The notes: generated by a model from the sequence alone, not told the origin. Positions 1 to 6,692 are shown, counted from the first letter of the stretch. The stretch: DNA of 6,740 nt from an uncultured Blautia sp. (GCA_900552095.1 URYM01000098.1:1-6740), one strand, 5' to 3'. A program made the numbers and translations.

Positions 1-47
1 GAGATCTAGTACGGTCTCGTGGGCTCGGAGATGTGTATAAGAGACAG
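1..47 (+). other. Nextera i7-side sequencing adapter (not genomic)
   Basis: This is library adapter, read directly from the sequence. Positions 1-5 (GAGAT) match the end of the P7 oligo. Positions 6-13 (CTAGTACG) match the i7 index N702 as written in the oligo. Positions 14-28 are GTCTCGTGGGCTCGG, the Nextera read-2 arm. Positions 29-47 are the 19-bp Tn5 mosaic end AGATGTGTATAAGAGACAG. Genomic sequence starts at 48. Nothing left of 48 should be annotated or used in database comparisons. Confidence 0.98.
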
Positions 48-83
48 CTCCTGAGGCTTCACATTTTCCAGTTGTATTTTCAT
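48..83 (-). CDS. cbiC: first 12 codons of a gene, probably cbiC (precorrin-8 methylmutase)
   Basis: Twelve codons remain before the adapter junction at 47/48 and encode MKIQLENVKPQE. They start 2 nt after the cobQ stop and have a strong ribosome binding site, so a gene start is well supported. The peptide resembles the N-terminus of cobalt-precorrin-8 methylmutase (CbiC) of clostridia, where a short stretch ending in a KPxxIE-like motif precedes the conserved KRSFEII. That match is from memory on a very short peptide, and the diagnostic part is cut off. CbiC moves a methyl group from C-11 to C-12 to make cobyrinate. The frame continues into the adapter and hits a false stop there; those codons are not part of the gene. 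Confidence 0.6.
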
Positions 84-85
84 GA

Positions 86-1597
86 TTATACGCCCTCCTC
101 CAGGATCCGGTAGATCCGTTCCATATCCAGATGTTCCCTTAAACCTGCTGCCAGCAGATCATACTGCGTCTCCTTAAATGCTTTAAAGTCCACGCCTGTC
201 ATATGTTCTGTATCAATTCCCTTTTTTTCTCCGAGCCCGCGGATCACCGCCTCCGCCACATCTTCCCGGTCAAAGACGCCATGAACGTAGGTGCCGTATA
301 CATGATCCGTATACCCGCCGTCCGCCTTCCCCCCCGTTTCGGCCGTCTGATCCCAAAGCCGGGTCAGAGCGGGCACCTCTCCGGTTCTCTCCGTAATGCC
401 CATATGGATCTCATATCCTTCCAGTTCCGTTCCGGAAAGAGCGGCAAGAACACCACTGACCTGACCAAAGTTTCCTTTCACCCGGGTTCTGGTCTTGACA
501 GTGGAAAAGACGGTCCGCATAGGCAGAAGTCCCATGCCCCGGATCGTTCCTCCCGCTTCAACCCCTTCCGGATCGGAAAGTTCTTCTCCCAGCATCTGGT
601 AGCCTCCGCAGATCCCGAAGATAACGGTTCCCTTTCCGGCCGCCTTCAGAACTGCCGCCTCCATGCCGCTCTGTCGCATCCACAGAAGATCTTCCATGGT
701 ATTCTTCGTCCCGGGAAGAAGAATCATATCCGGTTCTCCCAGCTCTGAAACCTCCCGCACATACCGAAGCGAGACTCCCGGCATCGTCTCAAAGGGATTA
801 AAATCTGTAAAATTGGAAATCCGCGGCAGGCGGATGACCGCCAGATCAAGGAGCCCCACCTCCCGGCTTCCCTCCATCCGGGCGGAAAGACTGTCTTCAT
901 CCTCCACCTGGATATGCAGAAAAGGTGCAACTCCCACAACCGGAATCCCACATTTTTCCTCCAGCATTTTTACACCGGGATCCAGGATCGTCTTATCTCC
1001 CCGGAATTTATTAATAATAAGTCCTTTTACAAGTTCCCTCTCATCCTCTTCCAGCAGCATGACAGTTCCCACCAGCTGGGCAAACACGCCGCCCCGATCA
1101 ATGTCCCCCACAAGAAGGACCGGAGCTTTCGCCATCCTGGCCATCCCCATATTAACCAGATCTTCCTGCTTCAGATTAATCTCCGCCGGACTGCCGGCCC
1201 CCTCGATCACCAGAATATCATATTCCTTATCCAGCGTATCATATGCCTTTCTGATATCCGGAATCAGCTTGTGTTTGTAGGCAAAATATTCCCGGGCACT
1301 CATATTCCCCAGAACCTCGCCATTTACAATCACCTGACTCCCCACGTCATTGGTGGGCTTTAATAAAATGGGATTCATGAGCACCGACGGGGTGATCCCT
1401 GCAGCTTCCGCCTGCATCACCTGTGCCCTTCCCATCTCCAGTCCTTCCTCCGTGATAAACGAATTCAGAGCCATATTCTGGGACTTAAAAGGAGCTACCT
1501 TATAGCCGTCCTGCTTAAAGATCCGGCACAGTCCCGCTGCCAGAAGACTCTTTCCCGCATTGGACATGGTTCCCTGTATCATGATCGCTTTCGCCAT
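86..1597 (-). CDS. cobQ: CobQ/CbiP, adenosylcobyric acid synthase (glutamine-hydrolysing)
   Basis: The enzyme amidates carboxylates b, d, e and g of adenosylcobyrinate a,c-diamide, using ATP and glutamine, to give adenosylcobyric acid. The protein has 503 residues, the family norm. An N-terminal dethiobiotin-synthetase-like ATPase half carries [12 protein letters not shown] (6-17, P-loop), [12 protein letters not shown] (35-46), [14 protein letters not shown] (129-142) and [11 protein letters not shown] (163-173). The C-terminal class I-type amidotransferase half carries LLPGTKNT (293-300), [14 protein letters not shown] (327-340) with nucleophile Cys330, GYEIHMG (394-400) and [10 protein letters not shown] (434-443) with His439. 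The set separates it from CbiA, which works on the a and c positions. I chose the ATG at 1597 over a GTG at 1603 because of RBS spacing. The TAA at 88-86 is 2 nt before the next start. All catalytic positions I could find are intact. Confidence 0.95.
   Translation of the reverse strand: MAKAIMIQGTMSNAGKSLLAAGLCRIFKQDGYKVAPFKSQNMALNSFITEEGLEMGRAQVMQAEAAGITPSVLMNPILLKPTNDVGSQVIVNGEVLGNMSAREYFAYKHKLIPDIRKAYDTLDKEYDILVIEGAGSPAEINLKQEDLVNMGMARMAKAPVLLVGDIDRGGVFAQLVGTVMLLEEDERELVKGLIINKFRGDKTILDPGVKMLEEKCGIPVVGVAPFLHIQVEDEDSLSARMEGSREVGLLDLAVIRLPRISNFTDFNPFETMPGVSLRYVREVSELGEPDMILLPGTKNTMEDLLWMRQSGMEAAVLKAAGKGTVIFGICGGYQMLGEELSDPEGVEAGGTIRGMGLLPMRTVFSTVKTRTRVKGNFGQVSGVLAALSGTELEGYEIHMGITERTGEVPALTRLWDQTAETGGKADGGYTDHVYGTYVHGVFDREDVAEAVIRGLGEKKGIDTEHMTGVDFKAFKETQYDLLAAGLREHLDMERIYRILEEGV
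93..101 (-). promoter_or_regulatory. ribosome binding site of the truncated downstream gene
   Basis: GGAGGAGGG in the last codons of cobQ lies 9 nt before the ATG at 83. This very strong site shows that the few codons left before the adapter are a real gene start. Confidence 0.8.
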
Positions 1598-1599
1598 TT

Positions 1600-2652
1600 T
1601 CACCTTCTCCCTTCTCTTAAGACTTCCTCCATCACGGAAAAAAGCCTGTCATTTTCTTCGGGAAGCTTCACCGCCGCCCGGTAAAACCCGGGAGCAAGCC
1701 CCGGATAATTGCTGCAGTCCCGAAGCATCACTCCCTTTGAAAGGCAGTTTTCTCCCAGAGATTCCGGCCCCCGGAAAAAAACATAATTGGCCCTGGAATC
1801 CCAGACTGTCAGCCCCAGCTGCCGGAAACGCTGCTGCATCCGGGAACGTTCTTTCCCAACGAGAGACCGCGCCCGCTGCACATAATCTTCTTCCCGGAGG
1901 GCTGCCTTCCCTGCCGCCTGGGCAAGAGAAGATACGCTCCAGGGCTGGGTGACCGCTTCCATCTGTTCCAGCACCTCCTGATTGCTGCAAAGGCCGTACC
2001 CCAGCCGGATTCCTGCCATAGCATAACGCTTGGTAAATGCTTTCAGAAGAAACAGGTTCCGGTACTGTTCCAGGCAGGGCTTCATCTCCCAGCGCTCCTT
2101 TTCCTCCACAAAATCGAGAAAACACTCATCCAGCACCAGAAAAGTTCCTGTCTCCTCACATTTTTTCAGGATCTTAAGGAGAAGTCCCTCCTCCGGCAGG
2201 AGACCTGTGGGATTATTGGGACTGCACAGAAAAAAGAGATCAGTCTTTGGACAGATCCGCTCCAGAATCTCTTCTTTCAGCTGAAATCCTTCTTCCTCCA
2301 GAAGCCTGAACTGCTCGATCCGGCACCCCGCCGCCTGCAGCGCCTGCCGATACTCGGCAAAAGAAGGCTCACAGACCAGCGCCCTTTTGGGGCGCAGCGC
2401 CTGTACCAGGGAAAAAATAAGCTCTGCCGCCCCATTTCCGCAGCGGATCCATTCTTTCTTCACCCCTTCATACCCTGCCAGCGCCGCCCTCAGCTCACTG
2501 CAGCACACATCCGGATAAGAGGCCATCTGCTCTGCTGCTGCTCCTGCCGCCTGCACCACGCTTTCCGGCGTGCCAAGCGGATTTAAATTAGCAGAAAAAT
2601 CAAGAACCCCGGGATGCCGGTAGATATCCCCTCCATGTACCAGTTGTTTCAT
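1600..2652 (-). CDS. cobD: CobD, L-threonine-O-3-phosphate decarboxylase (PLP-dependent)
   Basis: The enzyme decarboxylates threonine phosphate to (R)-1-amino-2-propanol O-2-phosphate, the linker between corrin and nucleotide loop. The protein has 350 residues and is a class I/II fold aminotransferase relative. Family features are [20 protein letters not shown] (6-25), [10 protein letters not shown] (71-80), CSPNNPTG (143-150), [10 protein letters not shown] (172-181), the PLP lysine Lys208 in [15 protein letters not shown] (206-220; Salmonella has LTKFYAIPGLRLGY around Lys216) and a late phosphate or carboxylate-binding Arg near FYRAAVK (323-329). The closest alternative is histidinol-phosphate aminotransferase, but the HGGDIY start and the position between cbiB and cobQ favour CobD. 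No extra C-terminal domain is present. The source of threonine phosphate, a PduX-like kinase, is not in the window. The TGA lies 2 nt before the ATG of cobQ. Confidence 0.93.
   Translation of the reverse strand: MKQLVHGGDIYRHPGVLDFSANLNPLGTPESVVQAAGAAAEQMASYPDVCCSELRAALAGYEGVKKEWIRCGNGAAELIFSLVQALRPKRALVCEPSFAEYRQALQAAGCRIEQFRLLEEEGFQLKEEILERICPKTDLFFLCSPNNPTGLLPEEGLLLKILKKCEETGTFLVLDECFLDFVEEKERWEMKPCLEQYRNLFLLKAFTKRYAMAGIRLGYGLCSNQEVLEQMEAVTQPWSVSSLAQAAGKAALREEDYVQRARSLVGKERSRMQQRFRQLGLTVWDSRANYVFFRGPESLGENCLSKGVMLRDCSNYPGLAPGFYRAAVKLPEENDRLFSVMEEVLREGRR
1607..1611 (-). promoter_or_regulatory. ribosome binding site of cobQ
   Basis: GGGAG lies 9 nt before the ATG at 1597 but only 3 nt before the in-frame GTG at 1603. 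The spacing supports the ATG, which also gives the usual short [11 protein letters not shown]-terminus. The GTG would overlap the cobD stop codon. Confidence 0.65.
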
Positions 2653-2659
2653 ATGATGT

Positions 2660-2665
2660 CTCCTT
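2660..2665 (-). promoter_or_regulatory. ribosome binding site of cobD
   Basis: AAGGAG lies 7 nt before the ATG at 2652. It decides the start: the same frame is open back to an ATG at 2784, but those 44 extra codons overlap the 3' end of cbiB and show no family similarity, while [11 protein letters not shown] is a typical CobD N-terminus. Confidence 0.88.
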
Positions 2666-2692
2666 ACTTCCAATTCTGTTACGGGTATCCTT

Positions 2693-3667
2693 TTACACAA
2701 ACAGCAGAACCAGTGTCCTGACTGCCGCAAAAAAGGCGAAAGCCAGCATCGCTGTTCCGTAGAGCAGCCGGTTCGCCTCCACAATATCCTCCGGGATCAC
2801 TGCTCGCCCGGCATCCCCTATCGTTTTCTTTTTGTGAAGTTTTCCAAAATACCAGGCATCCCCGGCCAGCTGTACTCCCAGCGCTCCTGCCATCACCGAT
2901 TCTGTCTGGGCAGAATTCGGGCTGGCATGGTTCTTCCGGTCCCTTCTGAAAATCTTCCATGCCCCCGCCCCGTCCATCCGGAGAATAAAAGCTGCAAGGA
3001 TCATAAGAAGAGCTGCAAGTCTGGAAGGAATAAAATTCAGCACATCGTCAAGTCTGGCTGCACAGGTTCCAAAATATCTGTATTTTTCATTTTTATAACC
3101 CACCATGGAATCCATGGTATTGACCGCCTTATATGCCATGGCTGCAGCTGCTCCGCCGATCATCATATAGAAGAGAGGCGCGATCACACCGTCAGAAGCA
3201 TTTTCTGCCACTGTCTCCACAGCCGCCTTTGCCACCCCTTCTGAGGAAAGATTTTCCGTATCTCTCCCCACGATCATAGATACTGCATGTCTGGCTTCTT
3301 TCAGGTTCTTCTTTTTCAGCTGCCGGAACACCTTCATGCTCTCGTCTTTCAGAGATTTTGTCGCCAGCAGCTGATAGCAGAGAAAACTCTCCGCCAGAAG
3401 ACCGGCCCAGTTATTCCACCGGTAAAGCGCTTCCAGAAGCATAACCGGAATTACCGTGCTATAGCCTGCCACCAGCAGAACAAGGCAGACTCCCGCCACC
3501 CGCTCTCCCCGGTCCGTGCGGGGAAAAACACCCCGCAGAAGCTTCTCAAGAGCTGTAATGCTCTTTCCGATCAGCCGGACCGGATGCAGGAGAAAGACAG
3601 GATCCCCCAGAATCAGATCTAAGACAAAGCCGATGAGCACGGCCGGTAAGATATACTGTACTGCCAT
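2693..3667 (-). CDS. cbiB: CbiB/CobD-type adenosylcobinamide-phosphate synthase
   Basis: CbiB is the membrane enzyme that amide-links adenosylcobyric acid to (R)-1-amino-2-propanol phosphate, giving adenosylcobinamide phosphate. The protein has 324 residues, the family norm. Signature blocks are DLILGDPVFLLHPVRLIG (17-34), TENLSSEGVAKAAVETVAEN (137-156), SDGVIAPLFYMMIGG (158-172), YKAVNTMDSMVGYKNEKY (179-196) and SPNSAQTESVMAGALGVQL (249-267). Hydrophobic segments near 4-20, 57-82, 87-105, 161-178, 213-230 and 302-324 suggest a multi-pass membrane protein. The ATG at 3667 is the first start compatible with the family N-terminus. Upstream is a purine-rich AAGGA about 11 nt away, a somewhat long spacing. 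It stands directly before the cobD gene that makes its aminopropanol phosphate substrate, a pairing that fits the chemistry. Confidence 0.95.
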   Translation of the reverse strand: MAVQYILPAVLIGFVLDLILGDPVFLLHPVRLIGKSITALEKLLRGVFPRTDRGERVAGVCLVLLVAGYSTVIPVMLLEALYRWNNWAGLLAESFLCYQLLATKSLKDESMKVFRQLKKKNLKEARHAVSMIVGRDTENLSSEGVAKAAVETVAENASDGVIAPLFYMMIGGAAAAMAYKAVNTMDSMVGYKNEKYRYFGTCAARLDDVLNFIPSRLAALLMILAAFILRMDGAGAWKIFRRDRKNHASPNSAQTESVMAGALGVQLAGDAWYFGKLHKKKTIGDAGRAVIPEDIVEANRLLYGTAMLAFAFFAAVRTLVLLFV

Positions 3668-3706
3668 AACACTTTTTTTCCTTCCTCATTCTCGTATTTT
3701 CCGTTC

Positions 3707-4288
3707 TCAGGTAATTTCCTCCAGAATCTCCAGGCTCAGAGGTTCCCCTTCTTTCACCCGGATCCGGTATCCGCCTCCGTTTTTCGGATTCCAGTCGTAA
3801 AACCCCCGTGCCGGTTCTCCCCAGGCAGAGAGAATACTCCGGATCGTGCCCCCGTGGATCACAAGGGCAGCTCTTTCGATCCCTTCCCTTTTGCAAAATG
3901 CCAATACTTCCAGAAAAGCCTCCCGGCACCTCTTTTGAAATCCCTCCCCCGACTCTCCGCCGGGAAAGGGAAGGGTGCCGCCGGAGTCAATCCATTTCTG
4001 GTATGCCGGATTTCCCGACAGTTCTCTCCAGTTTTTATTCTCAAAAATTCCAAAATCACATTCCCGTAAGTCCGGAACAATGATCCTGCACTGTCCGGGA
4101 AAGAAAAGCGCCGCCGTCTCCTGACACCGCTTTTTCGGGCTGGAAAAAACAGCCTCTGCCGGCGGCATCCGCTTCTCCCGGAGTGCCTTTTTCCCCTCCT
4201 CCGACAGACTCTCATCGGTGCGCCCCAGATAACGGCCCTCTTCATTTCCTTTCGTTTTTCCGTGACGGTAAAGATAGCATTCAATCAT
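3707..4288 (-). CDS. cobC: CobC, alpha-ribazole phosphatase (histidine phosphatase family)
   Basis: CobC removes the 5'-phosphate from alpha-ribazole phosphate or adenosylcobalamin 5'-phosphate, a late step of nucleotide-loop assembly. The protein has 193 residues, as expected. The phosphoglycerate-mutase-like signature YLYRHGKTKGN (5-15) carries the catalytic His9. Further motifs are RYLGRTDESLSEEGK (19-33), VFSSPKKRCQET (47-58) with Arg54, LRECDFGIFE (74-83) with Glu76, PGGES (109-113) and VIHGGTIR (143-150) with the second histidine, His145. The fold is shared with other small phosphatases, so the CobC role rests partly on its place between cobalamin genes. The ATG at 4288 overlaps the preceding gene by 8 nt and lacks a spaced Shine-Dalgarno; the nearest AAGG abuts the ATG. 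Translation is therefore probably coupled to the gene upstream. The next gene, cbiB, follows after 39 nt. Confidence 0.9.
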   Translation of the reverse strand: MIECYLYRHGKTKGNEEGRYLGRTDESLSEEGKKALREKRMPPAEAVFSSPKKRCQETAALFFPGQCRIIVPDLRECDFGIFENKNWRELSGNPAYQKWIDSGGTLPFPGGESGEGFQKRCREAFLEVLAFCKREGIERAALVIHGGTIRSILSAWGEPARGFYDWNPKNGGGYRIRVKEGEPLSLEILEEIT

Positions 4289-4670
4289 CCTTCAGCACCA
4301 TTCCAATCCCGCAGACAACCCGGTGAACCCGGCTGCTTCTCTCCGCCAGTTCTGTGGCAAGGCGTCCGCAGGTCTCCCGGTACAGACGGTCAAAACGATC
4401 CACCGGCACCACGCCGCAGCCCACCTCTGTGGTTACGATCACTGCCTGGCTGTTCTTCTCTGCCAGCTCCCGGGCCAGTCCGGACACATCCGTTCCTTCT
4501 TCCAGCATCCGCCGGACAAACAGATGAAAATGGCAGATCCCTTTTCTGGAAAAGAGTTCTTCTCTTCCGCAGACTGCTCCGTCCGCCCAGTCGCCATCCT
4601 CCCCCAGTCCATATTCCTTACGGGCAAATGCCAGTTTTCCCTGGTATGCCCCACCTGTGATAAGCTTCAT
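4281..4670 (-). CDS. short CobU-family paralogue, function uncertain
   Basis: The protein has 129 residues, about 45 fewer than a full CobU. It opens with LITGGAYQGK (3-12), which aligns with the CobU P-loop LITGG..SGKS, but Lys12 is followed by Leu instead of Ser or Thr. The usual middle of CobU, including the RIxxHxxxR block with the guanylylated His, is not recognisable; a CHFH stretch at 46-49 is the only nearby histidine cluster. The C-terminal part is a good CobU match: VIVTTEVGCGVVPVDR (77-92), YRETCGRLATELAE (97-110) and VVCGIG (118-123). It lies between cobS and cobC, has a strong RBS, and its stop overlaps cobC by 8 nt, so it is expressed with the pathway. It could be a kinase-only enzyme, a partner subunit of the full CobU, or a regulatory or decaying copy. 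Automatic pipelines would probably call it bifunctional CobU; the sequence does not support the guanylyltransferase half. Family membership is fairly sure, the activity is not. Confidence 0.8.
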   Translation of the reverse strand: MKLITGGAYQGKLAFARKEYGLGEDGDWADGAVCGREELFSRKGICHFHLFVRRMLEEGTDVSGLARELAEKNSQAVIVTTEVGCGVVPVDRFDRLYRETCGRLATELAERSSRVHRVVCGIGMVLKDD

Positions 4671-4674
4671 GTTT

Positions 4675-4680
4675 CCTCCT
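4675..4680 (-). promoter_or_regulatory. ribosome binding site of the second cobU-like gene
   Basis: A perfect AGGAGG lies 4 nt before the ATG at 4670 and overlaps the cobS stop codon. It shows that the short gene behind it has its own strong initiation signal and is not just the tail of something larger. Confidence 0.8.
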
Positions 4681-5452
4681 ATAAAAGAGCAGACACCGCT
4701 TCCCCCAGCACAAGCGCCAACGCGGTTGTCAGCTCACAGAGTGTAATAAAATAGCCCGAGAGATCTCCGGTAGTTCCCCCGAAATATTTTCTGCATTTTT
4801 GGATATAAAAAACAAAGGTAAGACCGGCTGCCGCCAGCGGCACAGCGGCCAGAGCCCCTCCCATCCAGATCATAAACCCGGCCAGGATGATCAGATAAAT
4901 CCCGGAGCTTAAGAGCACCGCCCGCTTTCTGGAACCTTCATGGAGGGTGGTCACAGATCCCTCTTTTCTCGCCATGGGAAGACTAACCACCCCGATGGCA
5001 GCCAGACTGCGGGAGAGCGCAAAGGTGCAGCACAGAAGAGGCAGCGCCCGCTCTCCCGCCTGTACACAAATGCCAAACTGAAGCAGAAACCAGACCGCAC
5101 AGGAGATCACCGCAAAGGCTCCCGCATTGGAATCCTTTAAAATCTCAAGCCGCCTCTCCCTCGGCTGCCAGGACGCCATGGCATCCGCAGTGTCAAGATA
5201 ACCGTCCATGTGGATCCCGCCCGTCACCGCAAAGGGGATCAGCACCATCAGGGCTGCCCGCAGGGCATCGGAAAGATGCAGCAATCCGGCCAGCTGATAC
5301 CAGCCGTACAGCAGCCCGCCCATCACCGCGCCGATCCAGGGCAGAAAGCACATCGCATAATTCATATGCTCTCTGCTCCAGTCGCAGCGGGGCATGGGAA
5401 TCTTGGAAAACATGGAAAAAGCAATCACAAAGCTATTGTAGATCCGCCTCAT
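4679..5452 (-). CDS. cobS: CobS, adenosylcobinamide-GDP ribazoletransferase (cobalamin synthase)
   Basis: CobS is the inner-membrane enzyme that joins adenosylcobinamide-GDP to alpha-ribazole or its 5'-phosphate, releasing GMP. The protein has 257 residues, about the family norm of 245-260. Visible hallmarks are FSKIPMP (15-21) near the N-terminus, the acidic metal-binding block GGIHMDGYLDTADA (78-91, with Asp83, Asp87 and Asp90), RRLEILKDSNAGAFAVI (100-116) and FGGTTGDLSGYF (224-235). Hydrophobic stretches near 34-58, 62-78, 112-131, 137-156, 180-216 and 236-257 indicate a polytopic membrane protein. The ATG at 5452 shares ATGA with the cobU stop, so the two are probably translationally coupled. 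The TAG at 4681-4679 overlaps the ribosome binding site of the next gene. All key motifs are present, so the enzyme looks intact. Confidence 0.95.
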   Translation of the reverse strand: MRRIYNSFVIAFSMFSKIPMPRCDWSREHMNYAMCFLPWIGAVMGGLLYGWYQLAGLLHLSDALRAALMVLIPFAVTGGIHMDGYLDTADAMASWQPRERRLEILKDSNAGAFAVISCAVWFLLQFGICVQAGERALPLLCCTFALSRSLAAIGVVSLPMARKEGSVTTLHEGSRKRAVLLSSGIYLIILAGFMIWMGGALAAVPLAAAGLTFVFYIQKCRKYFGGTTGDLSGYFITLCELTTALALVLGEAVSALL

Positions 5453-5973
5453 CTCTCCCCTCCTTTCACCGAAAGAGGAATGCCGCAGGCCACCTCCGTC
5501 ACCCGATCCGCCCATTTTGCCAGTTCTGTATTCAGGCTGCCCAGAAGCTTCTGATAACGCACCGTCTCCGGGTCATAGACGATCTCGTCAGAAAAAATCT
5601 CATTTGTCACAATGATCAGGCTGGCGGCCTGCTCCAGCAGGCTCTGTACTCCGGAAAGGATCGCTTCCTTAGTCTTCTCTCCGGCTCCGTCCGCCCGGTA
5701 AAGTTCATTAGCTGTCAGATTCGAGAGACATTCCAGAAGCACATTGGCTCCAGACGGTATCTGTACCCCGGAAAGCCCGGTAAAACACTCGATTGTAGTA
5801 AACCGTTTTTCCCTTCGCATTTCCCTGTGCCGGGCAATCCTCCGTCTGCTCTCCTCATCAAAAGGGTACATGGTAGCAATATAAATTCTCGGCGCTTCTC
5901 CCAGATTCAAAATACACTGTTCTGCAAAAGCAGATTTTCCGCTTCCGCTTCCTCCTGTTATCAAATGCAGCAT
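5449..5973 (-). CDS. cobU: CobU/CobP, adenosylcobinamide kinase / adenosylcobinamide-phosphate guanylyltransferase
   Basis: The enzyme phosphorylates adenosylcobinamide and then transfers GMP to the phosphate, giving adenosylcobinamide-GDP for CobS. The protein has 174 residues, close to the usual 175-180. The Walker A P-loop GGSGSGKS sits at residues 7-14. YIAT is at 31-34. The segment RIARHREMRR (45-54) holds His49, the likely counterpart of the guanylylated His46 of Salmonella CobU. LLECLSN (79-85) matches the second conserved block. The third block starts normally with VTNE (122-125). It then reads IFSDEIVYDPETVRY where most CobU proteins have a form of VGxGIVPxxRxxRxxRD, before recovering at LN..LA..AD.V and CGIPL. 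The bifunctional role is therefore likely but that loop is divergent. The start is set by the RBS at 5979-5984. The TGA overlaps the cobS ATG (ATGA). A second, shorter CobU relative lies two genes downstream. Confidence 0.9.
   Translation of the reverse strand: MLHLITGGSGSGKSAFAEQCILNLGEAPRIYIATMYPFDEESRRRIARHREMRREKRFTTIECFTGLSGVQIPSGANVLLECLSNLTANELYRADGAGEKTKEAILSGVQSLLEQAASLIIVTNEIFSDEIVYDPETVRYQKLLGSLNTELAKWADRVTEVACGIPLSVKGGER
5459..5466 (-). promoter_or_regulatory. ribosome binding site of cobS
   Basis: AAAGGAGG lies 6 nt before the ATG at 5452, inside the last codons of cobU. It fixes the cobS start there rather than at the upstream in-frame ATG at 5515, whose extra 21 residues are low-complexity and lie over cobU. 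Confidence 0.85.
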
Positions 5974-5978
5974 AACTT

Positions 5979-5984
5979 CTCCTT
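5979..5984 (-). promoter_or_regulatory. ribosome binding site of cobU
   Basis: AAGGAG lies 5 nt before the ATG at 5973. It decides the start: the open frame runs upstream for 24 more codons into cobT, but those codons have no family similarity, and the P-loop of CobU begins a few residues after this ATG. Confidence 0.85.
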
Positions 5985-5986
5985 CA

Positions 5987-6692
5987 TCAGTCCAGCGGAA
6001 CGTAGGCTTCCATCTTTTCTTCTTCAAAGCTGCCCAGTCTGTCATAGATCGCGCAGGCCATATCCAGAAGGGGGAAGAGCGTCACCGCCCCGGTTCCCTC
6101 TCCCAGGCTCATATCACAGGTCAGGAAAGGATCCTTCCCCAGCGCCTCCAGTACCAGATGGGCCGCCGGCTCCTTTGATTTATGGGAGGCCAGCATATAT
6201 TCCCTTGCCGACGGGCAGAGGGCGGCCGCCACAAGCGCCGCCACACCGGAGATAAATCCATCGATGATCACCGGCATGTGAAGCGCCGCTCCGCCTAAGA
6301 ATACACCGGCCATCCCGGCAAGATCAAATCCTCCCACCTTGGAAAGCACATCCAGCGCATCCGCCTTATCCGGTTTGTGAAGGGCGATCGCCCTTTTAAT
6401 CACTTCCACTTTTTTTGAAAGTCCAGCGCTGGAAAGTCCCGCTCCCCGCCCGGTCATAAGTTCCACCGGTTTCTCCAGAAGAACGCTGGCAATTGCGCTG
6501 CTGGTCGTCGTATTTCCAATTCCCATCTCCCCGGTAGCCAGAATCTGATATCCTTTTTCTTTTAAATCTTCCGCCGTCCTTATCCCTACTTCAATAGCCG
6601 CGACAGCCTGTTCCCTGGTCATGGCCGGTTCTTTTGCCAGGTTCTTTGTTCCCCAGGCAATCTTCTGATCCGGCAGACTGCAGCTGTTATTA
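5987..6692 (-). CDS. cobT: CobT, nicotinate-nucleotide:DMB phosphoribosyltransferase, 5' partial
   Basis: CobT transfers phosphoribose from nicotinate mononucleotide to 5,6-dimethylbenzimidazole or another lower-ligand base, giving alpha-ribazole 5'-phosphate for the cobalamin nucleotide loop. It acts in the cytoplasm. About 234 genuine residues remain, the first whole codon ending at 6691. The visible family motifs, in order, are GTKN near the cut end, GEMGIGNTTTSSA (codons near 6530-6495), TGRGAGL, IDGFISG and GEGTGA. The Glu of GEGTGA (codon 6100-6098) matches the catalytic Glu317 of the Salmonella enzyme, and the Glu of GEMGIGN (6529-6527) matches Glu174. Both give the same offset of 113, so roughly 119 N-terminal residues are missing. 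An open frame continues to an ATG at 6709, but its first residues, MCIRDS, are translated adapter and must be removed. The gene ends in TGA at 5989-5987, 13 nt before cobU. Confidence 0.95.

Larger units (their letters stand above)
48..6692 (-). other. cobalamin late-pathway operon (both ends cut)
   Basis: Nine genes lie on the minus strand with no opposing gene. In transcription order the junctions are: cobT-cobU 13-nt gap, cobU-cobS 4-nt overlap, cobS to second cobU 8-nt gap, second cobU-cobC 8-nt overlap, cobC-cbiB 39-nt gap, cbiB-cobD 40-nt gap, cobD-cobQ 2-nt gap, cobQ-cbiC 2-nt gap. No terminator-like hairpin with a U tract falls in any gap, so one polycistronic message with coupled translation is likely. 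Nucleotide-loop genes come first and corrin-side genes last. The promoter lies outside the window. Confidence 0.9.

Noticed and set aside
203..1363. Long plus-strand open frames opposite cobQ (203-748, 663-1280, 914-1363)
   Set aside because: They are antisense shadows of cobQ. They show low-complexity Ser/Arg/Pro-rich translation, no family motifs and no ribosome binding sites. The minus-strand frame has intact catalytic motifs throughout.
2379..2395. GCGCCC-TTTTG-GGGCGC hairpin as a possible terminator
   Set aside because: It lies inside the cobD coding sequence (LRPKRAL region) and no U tract follows on either strand.
2653..2784. N-terminal extension of cobD over the 3' end of cbiB
   Set aside because: The 44 extra residues resemble nothing in the family, and a well-placed RBS supports the ATG at 2652.
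3102..3118. ACCATGG-AAT-CCATGGT inverted repeat as a possible operator
   Set aside because: It falls in the cbiB codons for NTMDSMVG, a conserved protein motif, so the symmetry is explained by coding needs. It is also far from any start.
3668..3706. 39-nt cobC-cbiB gap and 40-nt cbiB-cobD gap as sites for internal promoters
   Set aside because: I see no convincing -35/-10 pair. The first gap is purine-rich and the second holds only the cobD ribosome binding site.
3546..3929. Minus-strand frame bridging cobC and cbiB
   Set aside because: It is out of frame with both genes and has no recognisable motif. The ATG near 3689 lies in a spacer and the frame is only incidental.
4262..4754. Plus-strand open frames opposite the short cobU-like gene and the cobS end (4262-4660, 4323-4754)
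   Set aside because: They are shadows on the opposite strand of genes with family motifs and proper start signals.
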